From NCBI RefSeq assembly GCF_040448685.1, contig NZ_CP159290.1, positions 2,418,001 to 2,482,000 on the forward strand: a stretch of DNA of 64,000 bases, read 5' to 3'. Shown in pieces: positions 8,396 through 16,656 of the stretch; positions within the stretch are counted from its first letter, which is position 1, and every line of letters starts with the position of its first letter. The stretch is from Cellulosimicrobium sp. ES-005. GTDB taxonomy: Bacteria; Actinomycetota; Actinomycetes; Actinomycetales; Cellulomonadaceae. Position numbers and translations under genes: made by a program. The notes under the pieces were generated by a model. It worked only from the letters and a program-made list of their open reading frames with translations. It was not told where the DNA came from and made no database searches.

Positions 8396-10657
8396 GTGGG
8401 ACGCAACGACGAGCTCCGGCTCGAGCAGGAGGTCGTGGACACCCTCTACGCACGCCTCGACGAGCTGCGCGCCGCCGCCCGCGCGCGGCTCGACGCCGTC
8501 CGCCGGTCCGGACCGTCGGGCTCGCCGCAGAACCGGAGCGAGCGCGACGCGTTCGCGACGCTGTACGAGGACCGCGTCGCGCAGCTCGACGCGGTCGAGG
8601 ACCGGCTCGCGTTCGGCCGCCTCGACCTGGACGACGGCACGCGCCGCTACGTCGGGCGCATCGGCCTGACCGACGCCGAGCACACGAGCCTCCTCACCGA
8701 CTGGCGCGCGCCCGCGGCGCAGTCGTTCTACCGCGCGACGGCGGCCCACCCCGACGGCGTCGTCCGGCGTCGGCACCTGGTGACGGGCGGGCGCGACGTG
8801 ACGGGCCTCGAGGACGAGCTCCTGGACCTGGACGCGCCCGAGGCCGTCACCGGGACGACGCTCTCCGGCGAGGGCGCGCTCCTCGCCGCGATGGCGGCAG
8901 GACGCACCGGGCGCATGGGCGACATCGTGGCGACGATCCAGGCCGAGCAGGACGCGATCATCCGGTCCGGGCTGGCCGGTGCGCTCGTCGTGCAGGGTGG
9001 GCCCGGCACGGGCAAGACCGCCGTCGCGCTGCACCGCGCCGCCTACCTCCTCTACGCGCACCGGCGACTGCTCGAGCGCTCGGGCGTCCTCCTCGTCGGC
9101 CCGAGCCACTCGTTCCTGCGCTACATCGACCAGGTGCTGCCGTCGCTGGGCGAGACGGGCGTCGTCAGCACGACGATCGCCGACCTCCTGCCGGGCGTCG
9201 TCGCCGACGGCACGGAGGACCCCCGCGTCGCGCGCGTCAAGGGACGGGCGGTCATGGCCCGGGCCGTGCGACGCGCGGTGCGAGCGCGCGAGCGCGTGCC
9301 CGCGGAGGACGTCCCCGTGCGCCTCGACGGCCACGACCTGCTGATCCGGCGCCGCGACGTCCGCGACGCCATCGCGAAGGCCCGGCGCACCCACAAGCCG
9401 CACAACCTCGCGCGCGTCACGTTCGTCCGCGAGATGCTCTCGCGCCTCGTGGACCAGTACGGGCGCCAGCTCGGCGAGCCGCTCGTCGGCGAGGACCGCG
9501 CGCTCGCGCTCGAGGACCTGCGCTCGCACCGCGACGTGCGCGTCGCGCTCAACCTCGCGTGGCTCCCCCTCACGCCGGAGCGCCTCGTCGAGGACCTGTG
9601 GACCAAGCCGCACCGGCTCGCCGAGGCGGCGCCCGAGCTCTCGCCCGCCGACCGGCGGCTGCTCGAGCGGCCGAAGGGAGCGCCGTGGACGCCCGCGGAC
9701 GTGCCGCTCCTCGACGAGGCCGCGGAGCTGCTCGGCGAGGACGACCAGGCGGAGCGGGCCGAGGCCGCCGCACGGGCGGCGCAGCGGGCTCAGGACCTCG
9801 AGTACGCGCGGCAGGTGCTCGAGTCGTCCGGTGCGGGCGGCGGGATCGTCGGCGCGGACGTGCTCGCCGAGCGCTTCTCGGCGAGCGGCCCGCGCCTCAC
9901 CACCGCGGAGCGCGCCGCACAGGACCGCACGTGGACCTACGGGCACGTCGTGGTCGACGAGGCCCAGGAGCTCTCGGCCATGGCGTGGCGCATGCTCGTG
10001 CGCCGGTGCCCGACGCGCTCGTTCACGGTCGTCGGCGACGTCGCGCAGACGTCGTCGCTCGCGGGGGCGCGCTCGTGGAAGGGCATGCTCGACCCGGTCT
10101 TCCGCGACGCGTGGCGGCTCGCGGAGCTGACCGTGAACTACCGGACCCCCGCCTCCGTGGCCGACGCCGCCCGCCGCGCCGCCCTCGCCGCCGGGCTGCC
10201 CGTCTCGCCGCTCACGTCCGCGCGCGACGTGGAGGACGCGCTGCGCGTCGTCGAGGCGACGCCCGACGGCCTCCCCGCCCAGGTCCGCGCCGAGGCCGAC
10301 GCGGCGCGCGCGGAGTTCGTCGCCGCGGAGTCGGGGCGCGTGGCCGTCGTCGCCGCGGCGCAGGCCGTGCCCGCCCTGCGCGCCGCGCTGGGTCTCGTGG
10401 ACGCCGGACCGGACGCCCCCCTCACGGTCCTGGACCCGGTCCAGGTGAAGGGGCTCGAGTTCGACGCCGTGGTGCTCGTGGAGCCCGCCGAGATCGCGAC
10501 CGGCCCCTCCGGCGCCTCGGACCTCTACGTCTCCATGACCCGCCCGACCCAGCGCCTGGTCGTCGTGCACGCCCGCGCGCTCCCGGAGGGCGTGACCGGG
10601 ACGGGCTCGACGACGGCGGGCACGGCCGCGCGCGACGGGGCGCGCGTCGCGCCCTGA
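8396..10657 (+). CDS. helD: HelD-type RNA polymerase-binding ATPase (UvrD/Rep-like)
   Basis: This 753-residue protein has the HelD layout: an N-terminal coiled coil (about residues 5-75; EVVDTLYARLDELRAAARAR) that reaches into RNA polymerase, then a split superfamily-1 ATPase with Walker A GGPGTGKTAVAL (about 199-210), VVDEAQELSAMAW (Walker B) and the late TVLDPVQVKGLEFDAVVLVEP motif. HelD removes stalled RNA polymerase from DNA; actinobacterial relatives (HelR) protect against rifampicin. I chose GTG 8396 because GAGGGAAGGG precedes it, and CATAAT (8331-8336) would start the mRNA near 8343. A leaderless GTG at 8345 adding 17 residues is the alternative. Confidence 0.88.
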   Translation: MGRNDELRLEQEVVDTLYARLDELRAAARARLDAVRRSGPSGSPQNRSERDAFATLYEDRVAQLDAVEDRLAFGRLDLDDGTRRYVGRIGLTDAEHTSLLTDWRAPAAQSFYRATAAHPDGVVRRRHLVTGGRDVTGLEDELLDLDAPEAVTGTTLSGEGALLAAMAAGRTGRMGDIVATIQAEQDAIIRSGLAGALVVQGGPGTGKTAVALHRAAYLLYAHRRLLERSGVLLVGPSHSFLRYIDQVLPSLGETGVVSTTIADLLPGVVADGTEDPRVARVKGRAVMARAVRRAVRARERVPAEDVPVRLDGHDLLIRRRDVRDAIAKARRTHKPHNLARVTFVREMLSRLVDQYGRQLGEPLVGEDRALALEDLRSHRDVRVALNLAWLPLTPERLVEDLWTKPHRLAEAAPELSPADRRLLERPKGAPWTPADVPLLDEAAELLGEDDQAERAEAAARAAQRAQDLEYARQVLESSGAGGGIVGADVLAERFSASGPRLTTAERAAQDRTWTYGHVVVDEAQELSAMAWRMLVRRCPTRSFTVVGDVAQTSSLAGARSWKGMLDPVFRDAWRLAELTVNYRTPASVADAARRAALAAGLPVSPLTSARDVEDALRVVEATPDGLPAQVRAEADAARAEFVAAESGRVAVVAAAQAVPALRAALGLVDAGPDAPLTVLDPVQVKGLEFDAVVLVEPAEIATGPSGASDLYVSMTRPTQRLVVVHARALPEGVTGTGSTTAGTAARDGARVAP

Positions 10658-10763
10658 CCCGGTCGGCCGCCGGCGCGTCCGGCCGTTCGGATCGGTCGTT
10701 CACCTCGTCCCGAGGGTCAAGACCCGTTTGGCCCGGACCATGGACCGGGCGCACCATGGGAGC

Positions 10764-11963
10764 GTGCTACGCGCCCTCCTCCTTGAAAACCTGCACCCTC
10801 TCGCCGCCTCGAACCTCGAGGCGGCGGGGATCGACGTCACCGTCCGCACCGGCGCCCTCGACGAGTCCGAGCTGATCGAGGCCCTCGACGGGGTCCACCT
10901 CCTCGGCATCCGGTCCAAGACGAACGTCACCGCGAACGTGCTCGAGAACGCCCCCGACCTGGTGGCGCTCGGCGCGTTCTGCATCGGCACGAACCAGATC
11001 GACCTGCGCTCCGCCGCGTCGCAGGGCGTCGCCGTGTTCAACGCCCCGTTCCAGAACACGCGCTCCGTCGTCGAGCTCGCGCTCGCCGAGATCATCGCGC
11101 TCACGCGCCGGCTCACCGAGCGCGACCGCGCGCTGCACGAGGGCCGCTGGGACAAGTCGGCGGAGGGGGCGCACGAGGTCCGCGGCCGCACGCTCGGCAT
11201 CGTGGGGTACGGCAACATCGGCACCCAGCTCTCGGTCGTGGCCGAGAACCTCGGCATGTCCGTGGTCTTCTACGACACGGCGGAGAAGCTCGCGCTCGGC
11301 AACGCGCGACGCATGGACACGCTCGACGAGCTGCTGGAGCAGGCGGACGTCGTCACGCTGCACGTCGACGGCCGCCAGGGCAACGCCGGGCTGTTCGGCG
11401 CCAAGCAGTTCGCCCGCATGCGCCAGGGCTCGATCTTCCTCAACCTGTCGCGCGGGTTCGTCGTGGACTACGGCGCGCTGCGCGAGGCGATCGAGGAGGG
11501 CCGCGTGTCCGGCGCCGCCGTCGACGTGTTCCCGCACGAGCCCAAGCGCAAGGGCGACGCGTTCGACTCCGAGCTGCGCGGCCTGCCGAACGTCATCCTC
11601 ACGCCGCACATCGGTGGCTCGACCGAGGAGGCGCAGGAGGCGATCGGCCAGTTCGTCTCGGCCAAGCTGCGCGACTACCTCACGACGGGCTCGACGACGC
11701 TCAGCGTCAACGTGCCGAACCTCGCGCTCGAGCAGACGACCGGGATCACGCGCATCACGCACCTGCACCGGAACACGCCGGGCGTCCTCGCGGCCGTCAA
11801 CGCGACCCTCGCGGAGCACGGCACGAACATCGAGGGCCAGCTCCTCGCCACGCGTGGCGAGATCGGCTACGTCGTCACGGACGTCGGCTCGCGCGTCGAG
11901 CCCGCCGTCATCGAGGCCCTGGCCGCGATGGAGCAGACGATCGCCCTGCGCGTCCTCGACTGA
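10764..11963 (+). CDS. serA: D-3-phosphoglycerate dehydrogenase
   Basis: SerA oxidises 3-phosphoglycerate with NAD+, the first step of serine synthesis. The 399-residue protein has the short (E. coli-like) architecture: substrate domain, NAD domain with TLGIVGYGNIGTQLSVVAE (about 144-162), catalytic Arg in NLSRGFVVDY, Glu and His in the HIGGSTEEAQEAIG region, and a C-terminal ACT domain (about 325-399, NTPGVLAAVNATLAEHGTNI) that normally binds serine for feedback inhibition. The GTG at 10764 with GGGAG five bases before it fits the family start better than the ATG at 10728. It is a single-gene unit closed by a strong hairpin. Confidence 0.93.
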   Translation: MLRALLLENLHPLAASNLEAAGIDVTVRTGALDESELIEALDGVHLLGIRSKTNVTANVLENAPDLVALGAFCIGTNQIDLRSAASQGVAVFNAPFQNTRSVVELALAEIIALTRRLTERDRALHEGRWDKSAEGAHEVRGRTLGIVGYGNIGTQLSVVAENLGMSVVFYDTAEKLALGNARRMDTLDELLEQADVVTLHVDGRQGNAGLFGAKQFARMRQGSIFLNLSRGFVVDYGALREAIEEGRVSGAAVDVFPHEPKRKGDAFDSELRGLPNVILTPHIGGSTEEAQEAIGQFVSAKLRDYLTTGSTTLSVNVPNLALEQTTGITRITHLHRNTPGVLAAVNATLAEHGTNIEGQLLATRGEIGYVVTDVGSRVEPAVIEALAAMEQTIALRVLD

Positions 11964-11978
11964 CGCCCACCGCGAGCG

Positions 11979-12022
11979 CCTTCGCCGCGTGCACCGGGTC
12001 GCCCCGGCGCACGCGGCGAAGG
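11979..12022 (+). terminator. Hairpin terminator after serA
   Basis: A perfect 14-bp stem (11979-11992 with 12009-12022, core CCTTCGCCGCGTGC) and a 16-base GC-rich loop begin 16 bases after the serA stop. Confidence 0.75.
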
Positions 12023-12083
12023 TCCTCGGGCGGCATGACCTTCGCCGCTGAGCGCCCCGCGCTCGGCGGTGCCACGATGAGGC

Positions 12084-12503
12084 ATGACCGGATACACGCA
12101 CGACGGGCCGCAGATCCTCGACGCCGACGCGTCGTGGGACCTCGTGGAGGGGACCCACGTCGCACGCCTCGCCGTGAGCGTGCGGGGCGAGCCGGACATC
12201 TACCCCGTCACGGTGCGGGCGCACGAGCGCACGCTCGCGTTCCGCACCGTCCCCGGGACCAAGCTCGCGACCCTGGCGACCAACGAACGCGTCGCTCTCG
12301 AGTGGGACCACGTGGACGACGACGGGGCGTGGAGCGTCGTCGCCCGCGGCACCGCGCACCGGCCGCGCAGCGAGCACGAGGTCGACGCCGTCCAGGAGGA
12401 CGCCGCACCCCTCGTCCCCGTCGTGGACGTCCCGACCGAGGAATGGGTCGTCATCGAGGTCCGCGAGGTGACGGGGCGACGCTTCGCCCGGTCGGAGGCC
12501 TAG
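12084..12503 (+). CDS. Pyridoxamine-5'-phosphate-oxidase-like split-barrel protein
   Basis: This 139-residue protein fits the FMN-binding split-barrel (PNPOx-like) family: VARLAVSVRGEPDIYPVTV, FRTVPGTKLATLATNERVALEWD and WSVVARGTAHR are the expected barrel strands. Members bind FMN or F420 and reduce or bind various substrates; the substrate here cannot be assigned. The ATG at 12084 follows CACGAT by five bases and GAGG directly, so either a leaderless or a normal start is possible. It stands between serA and a convergent DUF5302 gene that shares its terminator. Confidence 0.75.
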   Translation: MTGYTHDGPQILDADASWDLVEGTHVARLAVSVRGEPDIYPVTVRAHERTLAFRTVPGTKLATLATNERVALEWDHVDDDGAWSVVARGTAHRPRSEHEVDAVQEDAAPLVPVVDVPTEEWVVIEVREVTGRRFARSEA

Positions 12504-12533
12504 CCGCACTTCCCCGTCAGGGCGCCGACGCAG

Positions 12534-12569
12534 GTCGTCCGGCCGCCCCCGACGGGGCGACCGGACGAC
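12534..12569. terminator. Bidirectional hairpin terminator
   Basis: A 16-bp stem with one mismatch (12534-12549 with 12554-12569) and a four-base loop separates the convergent split-barrel and DUF5302 genes. Confidence 0.8.
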
Positions 12570-12595
12570 GACGAACGCTGAGCCGGAGGCGGCCG

Positions 12596-12790
12596 TCAGC
12601 CGGACTTGCGGCGGAACGTGCGCTGGACCGGCCCCACGGTCTCGGACCCGTGCACCGACCCGGTGTTGGACTCGCCGTCGGCCGTGCGGTGGCGCGCCGC
12701 GTTCTTCCGGTCGAGCGCCTCCCGGAACTTCGCCTTGGCCTCGTCGGTCGGTGCGGTGTCTGCAGCGGATCGCTGCTGGTCGGACGCCAT
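12596..12790 (-). CDS. DUF5302 small protein
   Basis: This 64-residue, highly charged protein contains DEAKAKFREALDRKNAARHR followed by a glycine/serine/threonine-rich tail ending QRTFRRKSG, the pattern of the actinobacterial DUF5302 family. No transmembrane segment or enzyme motif is present and it is probably largely disordered; the function is unknown. The ATG at 12790 has a clear GAGGAGA site. It is divergent from the aldo/keto reductase with 166 bases between the starts and ends at a shared terminator. Confidence 0.82.
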   Translation of the reverse strand: MASDQQRSAADTAPTDEAKAKFREALDRKNAARHRTADGESNTGSVHGSETVGPVQRTFRRKSG

Positions 12791-12943
12791 GGCGGTCTCC
12801 TCGTCGATGGGGGAACTCGGTCGTGCACTGCGGTCGGCCCGACGGTGCGGGCACCTCGCCAGCCTCCCGCACCGCGTCGCCGGACGCCACCTGATTTGTC
12901 CGCCGGTCGGCCGGTCTCCGACGGACGGCCGGACGGTGTCGGG

Positions 12944-12949
12944 TAGCGT
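12944..12949 (+). promoter_or_regulatory. -10 element, leaderless start of aldo/keto reductase
   Basis: TAGCGT lies seven bases before the GTG at 12957 and no ribosome site is visible between them. Confidence 0.5.
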
Positions 12950-12956
12950 CGGCCGC

Positions 12957-14030
12957 GTGCCGACCGACTCCTCCGCCTCCGCCGCTCCCCCGTTCCCGGA
13001 CCGGGCCCCGCTGCCGCACCGCCGTCTCGGTCGGTCCGGGCTGGCGCTGCCGGCGGTGTCGCTGGGCCTGTGGCAGAACTTCGGCGACGCCGACCCGCGG
13101 GCGACGCAGCGCGAGATCGTGCTGCACGCGGTCGACCGCGGCGTGACCCACCTCGATCTCGCGAACAACTACGGCCCGCCGGGCGGAGCGGCCGAGGAGT
13201 CCCTGGGGCACCTCCTCGCGCGCGAGCTGCGGACGGTGCGCGACGAGCTCGTCGTGACGACCAAGGCCGGCTACCGCATGGGGCCCGGCCCCTACGGCGA
13301 GGGCGGCTCGCGCAAGTACCTGCTCTCCTCGCTCGACGCCTCGCTGCGTCGCCTCGGGCTCGACCACGTCGACATCTTCTACTCCCACCGCTTCGACCCG
13401 ACGACGCCGCTCGAGGAGACGGTCGGTGCGCTCGCCACCGCGGTCCGTTCGGGTCGCGCGCGGTACGCGGGCATCTCGTCCTACTCGGCGCGTCGCACCC
13501 GGGAGGCGCTGCGGGTCGCGGAGCAGGTGGGCGTCGACCTCGTCGTGACGCAGGTATCGTACTCGATGCTCAACCGGTGGGTCGAGGAGCCCGACCCGCA
13601 CGACCCCGCGGGCGCGTCCGTGCTCGACGTCGCGGGCGCCGCGGGGCTCGGCGTCGTCGCCTTCTCGCCGCTCGCCCAGGGGATGCTCACCGACCGGTAC
13701 CTGCGCGGGGTTCCGGACGACTCGCGCGCGGCGCGCGGGGGGCCGCTCCGACCGGCGTTCCTCTCGGAGGCGAACCTCGACCACGTCCGCCGGCTCGACG
13801 ACCTCGCCCGCGCCCACGGGCGCAGCCTCGCCACGACGGCGATCCTCTGGGCGATGCGGGACGAGCGCGTCACGTCCGTGCTGCTCGGCGCGAGCTCGAC
13901 GCGGCAGCTCGACGAGAACCTCGCCGCGCTCGACGCGCCGGCGCTCTCCGCCGAGGAGCTCGCTGCCGTCGACGCGCTGCCCGCGGACACCGGCATCAAC
14001 ATCTGGGCGTCGCGGTCCAGCGACCTGTAG
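12957..14030 (+). CDS. Aldo/keto reductase (YghZ-like)
   Basis: The 357-residue protein is an NADPH-dependent aldo/keto reductase with the catalytic tetrad positions in view: THLDLANNYGPPGGAAEE (Asp and Tyr), VVTTKAGYRMGPGPYG (Lys) and FYSHRFDPTTPLEET (His). The GPPGGAAEE and GPGPYGEGGSRKY segments are those of the YghZ/GpR group, which reduces L-glyceraldehyde 3-phosphate and methylglyoxal-like aldehydes; the real substrate is unknown. The GTG at 12957 is likely leaderless. It is a single-gene unit convergent with nrdR across about 70 bases. Confidence 0.9.
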   Translation: MPTDSSASAAPPFPDRAPLPHRRLGRSGLALPAVSLGLWQNFGDADPRATQREIVLHAVDRGVTHLDLANNYGPPGGAAEESLGHLLARELRTVRDELVVTTKAGYRMGPGPYGEGGSRKYLLSSLDASLRRLGLDHVDIFYSHRFDPTTPLEETVGALATAVRSGRARYAGISSYSARRTREALRVAEQVGVDLVVTQVSYSMLNRWVEEPDPHDPAGASVLDVAGAAGLGVVAFSPLAQGMLTDRYLRGVPDDSRAARGGPLRPAFLSEANLDHVRRLDDLARAHGRSLATTAILWAMRDERVTSVLLGASSTRQLDENLAALDAPALSAEELAAVDALPADTGINIWASRSSDL

Positions 14031-14099
14031 GCCCGCCGGACGCGCGCCGACGACGCGGGACCCCTGCCGGGGCCGCGACGTGCCCTCGCGCGTGCGGCC

Positions 14100-14639
14100 T
14101 CAGGCGTGCGGTGCGACCTCCCCGCGAACGTCCGCCCCCGGAGCGGTGCCGCTCGAGCCCTCCTCGGCCCGGGCCGCGGCCGTCTCGCGCTCCTCGCGCT
14201 CGACGCGCAGCGACGTGATCGCGCTCTCGAAGTCCTCGAGCGAGTCGAACGCCTGGTAGACGCTCGCGAAGCGCAGGTAGGCGACCTCGTCGAGCTCGCG
14301 CAGCGGCCCGAGGATCGCGAGCCCGATCTCGTACGCGTCGAGCTCGGCGCTGCCGCTCGCCCGGATGGTCTCCTCGACGCGCTGCGCGAGCACCGCGAGG
14401 TCGTCCTCGTTGACGGGTCGCCCCTGGCAGGCCTTGCGCACGCCGTTGACGATCTTCTCGCGCGAGAAGGGCTCCGTGACGCCGGAGCGCTTGACCACGG
14501 ACAGGCTCGCGGTCTCGATCGTCGTGAAGCGGCGGTTGCACTCGGGGCACTGGCGGCGCCGACGGATCGACGCGCCGTCGTCCGAGGTGCGCGAGTCGAC
14601 GACGCGGGAGTCCGCGTGGCGGCAGAACGGGCAGTGCAT
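14100..14639 (-). CDS. nrdR: NrdR transcriptional repressor of ribonucleotide reductases
   Basis: The 179-residue protein has the N-terminal zinc ribbon ([17 protein letters not shown] ... QCPECNRRF, four Cys at 3, 6, 31 and 34) and the ATP-cone domain ([16 protein letters not shown] to about residue 140) of NrdR, which senses dATP/ATP and represses nrd genes. A charged tail (about 150-179) is longer than in E. coli. It has no nrd gene beside it, unlike many actinobacteria with nrdRJ, but sits next to the LysM-lexA pair as in mycobacteria. The ATG at 14639 is preceded by GGAGGAG. No NrdR box is visible in its own upstream region. Confidence 0.95.
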   Translation of the reverse strand: MHCPFCRHADSRVVDSRTSDDGASIRRRRQCPECNRRFTTIETASLSVVKRSGVTEPFSREKIVNGVRKACQGRPVNEDDLAVLAQRVEETIRASGSAELDAYEIGLAILGPLRELDEVAYLRFASVYQAFDSLEDFESAITSLRVEREERETAAARAEEGSSGTAPGADVRGEVAPHA

Positions 14640-14792
14640 GGCGGGCTCCTCCGCGGGGTTCGCGCCGACAGGTCGGCGCGACGAACGTATGCCGTCGCGG
14701 CGGGACCGTGCAACACGCCTCCGACGCCGGCCGCTCGCGCCCGCCGCGTCGTCGGCGCGCAGACGGCCGCACCGGTGCTCGTGGACGGCAGA

Positions 14793-14822
14793 ACGGGGGC
14801 GGTCGTGGTCGACCGCCCCCGT
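14793..14822. terminator. Strong hairpin in LysM-nrdR gap
   Basis: A perfect 13-bp stem (14793-14805 with 14810-14822, core ACGGGGGCGGTCG) has a four-base loop. It is either the terminator of the LysM gene or the end of a short RNA started near 14955. Confidence 0.6.
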
Positions 14823-14949
14823 CGGGACGCCCCCGTCCCCATCTCGCGCGTGACTCGCCTCACGCGCGGCGACGTGCACAGGAGTCGCGGTGGACCGCGC
14901 GCTCCTCACCTCGTCCGCCCAGCCCCCCAGCCGGCGTTGTGAGGTGACA

Positions 14950-14968
14950 CTAACTTAGGGCGACCTAA
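14950..14968. promoter_or_regulatory. IdeR/DtxR-like iron box candidate
   Basis: The inverted repeat TTAGG-GCGA-CCTAA with its left flank matches 13 of 19 positions of the IdeR consensus TTAGGTTAGSCTAACCTAA. That is below the usual quality of proven sites, so binding is uncertain. Confidence 0.35.
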
Positions 14969-15067
14969 ATGATGCCGCAACCCCTGCGCACCGCACGGGG
15001 CCCGGTTTCGCCCGTGTCCTGCGTCACAGCGCGCTCTCGCGTCCGCACCGAGGGCGCCCAGCCGGCC

Positions 15068-15430
15068 TCAGGCGGACGCCGGGAGGAGGATCTTCTGGCC
15101 GGCCTGGAGGCCCGAGGACGAGAGCCCGTTGAGCTCGGCGAGCCCGCTCACGACGTCGCGCAGGTCCTCTCCCGGCGCCGCCACCCCCTGCGCGAGCTCC
15201 CACAGCGTCTCCCCCGAGCTCACGACGTGCACCCGGACCTCCACGGGCTCGCCCGGGCCGCTCGCGACGGCGACGCCCACCCGCGCGGCCAGCAGCAGGA
15301 CCACGGCGGCCAGGAGCACGAGGACCACGCGGCCCCGGCGCGTGAGCCGCAGCGGCCGCTCCTCCGCACGCCCCGTCGCCCCGCCCGCAGGGCCGAGAGG
15401 CCCGACCGTCGAGATCGCCATCGCATCCAT
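15068..15430 (-). CDS. LysM membrane protein, YneA/ChiZ/DivS-like SOS cell-division inhibitor candidate
   Basis: Taken from ATG 15430 this is a 120-residue protein: short cytoplasmic N-terminus, one transmembrane helix (about 34-56), and an extracytoplasmic LysM domain (about 66-118, [17 protein letters not shown] ... [17 protein letters not shown]). A small membrane LysM protein divergent from lexA is the arrangement of yneA (Bacillus), divS (Corynebacterium) and Rv2719c/chiZ (Mycobacterium), which delay division after DNA damage; the function here is inferred from that. Two LexA boxes lie upstream. A start at 15541 would put those boxes inside the gene, so 15430, which has GGAG upstream, is preferred. 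Confidence 0.8.
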   Translation of the reverse strand: MDAMAISTVGPLGPAGGATGRAEERPLRLTRRGRVVLVLLAAVVLLLAARVGVAVASGPGEPVEVRVHVVSSGETLWELAQGVAAPGEDLRDVVSGLAELNGLSSSGLQAGQKILLPASA

Positions 15431-15518
15431 GCCTGCTCCGTCCCGGCCCGCGGGCCCGATCGCCTTCCCCGGTCGATCGGACGCCGCGAGCCCTTCGCCT
15501 CCGCGCCGACCAGGTCGG

Positions 15519-15534
15519 TCGAACACGTGTACGT
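15519..15534. promoter_or_regulatory. LexA box 1 (LysM side)
   Basis: TCGAACACGTGTACGT matches the SOS consensus at 14 of 16 positions and abuts box 2. Confidence 0.75.
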
Positions 15535-15549
15535 AGAACACCTGTACGA
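15534..15549. promoter_or_regulatory. LexA box 2 (LysM side)
   Basis: TAGAACACCTGTACGA matches at 14 of 16 positions; it shares one base with box 1, so two LexA dimers could sit side by side. Confidence 0.75.
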
Positions 15550-15586
15550 AGGTCTATCACGAACGACCGACAGAGTCGAGACATGC

Positions 15587-15602
15587 TCGAACAGGTGTTT
15601 GA
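15587..15602. promoter_or_regulatory. LexA box 3 (lexA side)
   Basis: TCGAACAGGTGTTTGA matches at 15 of 16 positions and overlaps the lexA -35, giving lexA autorepression. Confidence 0.88.
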
Positions 15603-15627
15603 TTCGTGTCGCAACCTCCCCTAGCCT
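15599..15627 (+). promoter_or_regulatory. lexA promoter
   Basis: TTGATT (15599-15604) and TAGCCT (15622-15627) are 17 bases apart; the -35 is covered by LexA box 3. The leader would be about 130 bases. Confidence 0.7.
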
Positions 15628-15763
15628 GGGGTCAGGTCGGTTCGCCGGACATGTCCGCTCGGACCCGGAGGGGCGACCGAGGTCCCGGAGCGCACGCCCC
15701 GGGGAGGGGAGGCCGCACGCCCGGGAGGCGTCGGCGGCCGCGACGGACGAAGGCGGAGCGACC

Positions 15764-16498
15764 ATGGCGGGACGAGGCACGGACAGGGCACGGGGGCTCG
15801 CCGAGGTGCGGGAGCTCCCGGACGGGTCGGCGGGGGGTGACGGGCTCACGCCGCGCCAGCGCCTCGTGCTCGAGACCATCCGCGCGTGCGTCGAGCAGCG
15901 CGGCTACCCGCCGAGCATGCGGGAGATCGGCGAGGCCGTGGGCCTGACGAGCCCGTCGTCGGTGAAGCACCAGCTCACGACTCTCGAGCGCAAGGGCTTC
16001 CTGCGTCGCGACCCGAACCGCCCCCGCGCGATCGAGGTCGTCCAGCCGGACGACGCGCGCCGCGCCACCCCGCTCACGGCAGCGGGCTCCGCGCCCGAGC
16101 CCGCGTACGACGAGGCGCACCCGGCTCCGTCCTACGTCCCGGTCGTCGGCCGCATCGCCGCCGGCGGCCCGATCCTCGCAGAGCAGGTCGTCGAGGACGT
16201 CTTCCCGCTGCCTCGCCAGCTCGTCGGCGAGGGCGAGCTCTTCCTCCTGCGGGTGCAGGGCGACTCGATGGTCGACGCCGCGATCTGCGACGGCGACTGG
16301 GTCGTCGTCCGCCGCCAGCCCGTCGCGGAGAACGGCGAGATCGTCGCGGCGATGATCGACGGCGAGGCCACGGTGAAGTCCCTGCGCCGCGCGGACGGTC
16401 GCGTCTGGCTCATGCCGCACAACGCCGCGTACGACCCGATCCCTGGCGACGACGCCCAGGTCCTCGGCCGCGTCGTCTCCGTGCTGCGCAGCCTCTGA
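15764..16498 (+). CDS. lexA: LexA repressor
   Basis: LexA represses SOS genes and cleaves itself when bound to RecA filaments. The 244-residue protein has a winged helix (about 28-95, [20 protein letters not shown] and [20 protein letters not shown]), a linker, and the peptidase domain with the scissile Ala133-Gly134 (GRIAAGGPI), nucleophile Ser168 ([13 protein letters not shown]) and Lys205 (ATVKSLRR). The start ATG 15764 with GGAG upstream gives an N-terminal extension of about 25 residues typical of actinobacteria. It is divergent from the LysM gene; its predicted targets in this window are itself, the LysM gene, HEPN-dinB and recA. Confidence 0.97.
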   Translation: MAGRGTDRARGLAEVRELPDGSAGGDGLTPRQRLVLETIRACVEQRGYPPSMREIGEAVGLTSPSSVKHQLTTLERKGFLRRDPNRPRAIEVVQPDDARRATPLTAAGSAPEPAYDEAHPAPSYVPVVGRIAAGGPILAEQVVEDVFPLPRQLVGEGELFLLRVQGDSMVDAAICDGDWVVVRRQPVAENGEIVAAMIDGEATVKSLRRADGRVWLMPHNAAYDPIPGDDAQVLGRVVSVLRSL

Positions 16499-16588
16499 GC
16501 CGCACGGACCGTCCGTCGCCGCACCCTCCCGAGCGGTCCCTCGCGGGGCGGACGAGGCGGGCGCCGGCACGTCGCGGTCGGAAGCGCC

Positions 16589-16621
16589 GAGAGCCGGGTG
16601 GTCGTCGACCACCCGGCTCTC
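16589..16621. terminator. Bidirectional terminator between lexA and ldh
   Basis: A perfect inverted repeat with 16-bp arms around one base (core GAGAGCCGGGTGGTC) lies between the convergent genes. Confidence 0.85.
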
Positions 16622-16656
16622 ACACGCCGTTCCGGACCCGCCGGCGAACCGGTCGG

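Larger units (their letters stand above)
14640..15067 (-). other. 428-base gap between the LysM gene and nrdR
   Basis: No convincing gene. From right to left on the minus strand it holds an IdeR/DtxR-like inverted repeat (14950-14968) in the only AT-richer patch, a strong hairpin (14793-14822), then about 150 bases leading to nrdR. This could be a terminator and long nrdR leader, or a separate short transcript. I searched for the cobalamin-riboswitch core expected at nrdRJ loci and did not find it. Confidence 0.4.
15431..15763. other. Divergent LysM/lexA control region (333 bases)
   Basis: This gap holds three LexA boxes, a lexA promoter (15599-15627), a 136-base lexA leader and, on the minus strand, a near-match to the PafBC/RecA-NDp promoter (15572-15551: TGTCGGTC, eight bases, TAGACC). 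No gene is seen in it. Confidence 0.7.

Noticed and set aside
6997-10875. 1292-residue frame on the plus strand across the phosphatase start and helD
   Set aside because: It runs antisense to the PP2C gene and then out of frame through helD; no domain is recognisable.
14640-15067. Cobalamin riboswitch upstream of nrdR
   Set aside because: Expected in nrdRJ operons, but the conserved B12-box core is absent on both strands and no nrdJ follows.
15431-15541. Longer start (15541) for the LysM protein
   Set aside because: It would place both LexA boxes and the likely promoter inside the coding region; the extra 37 residues have no conserved features.
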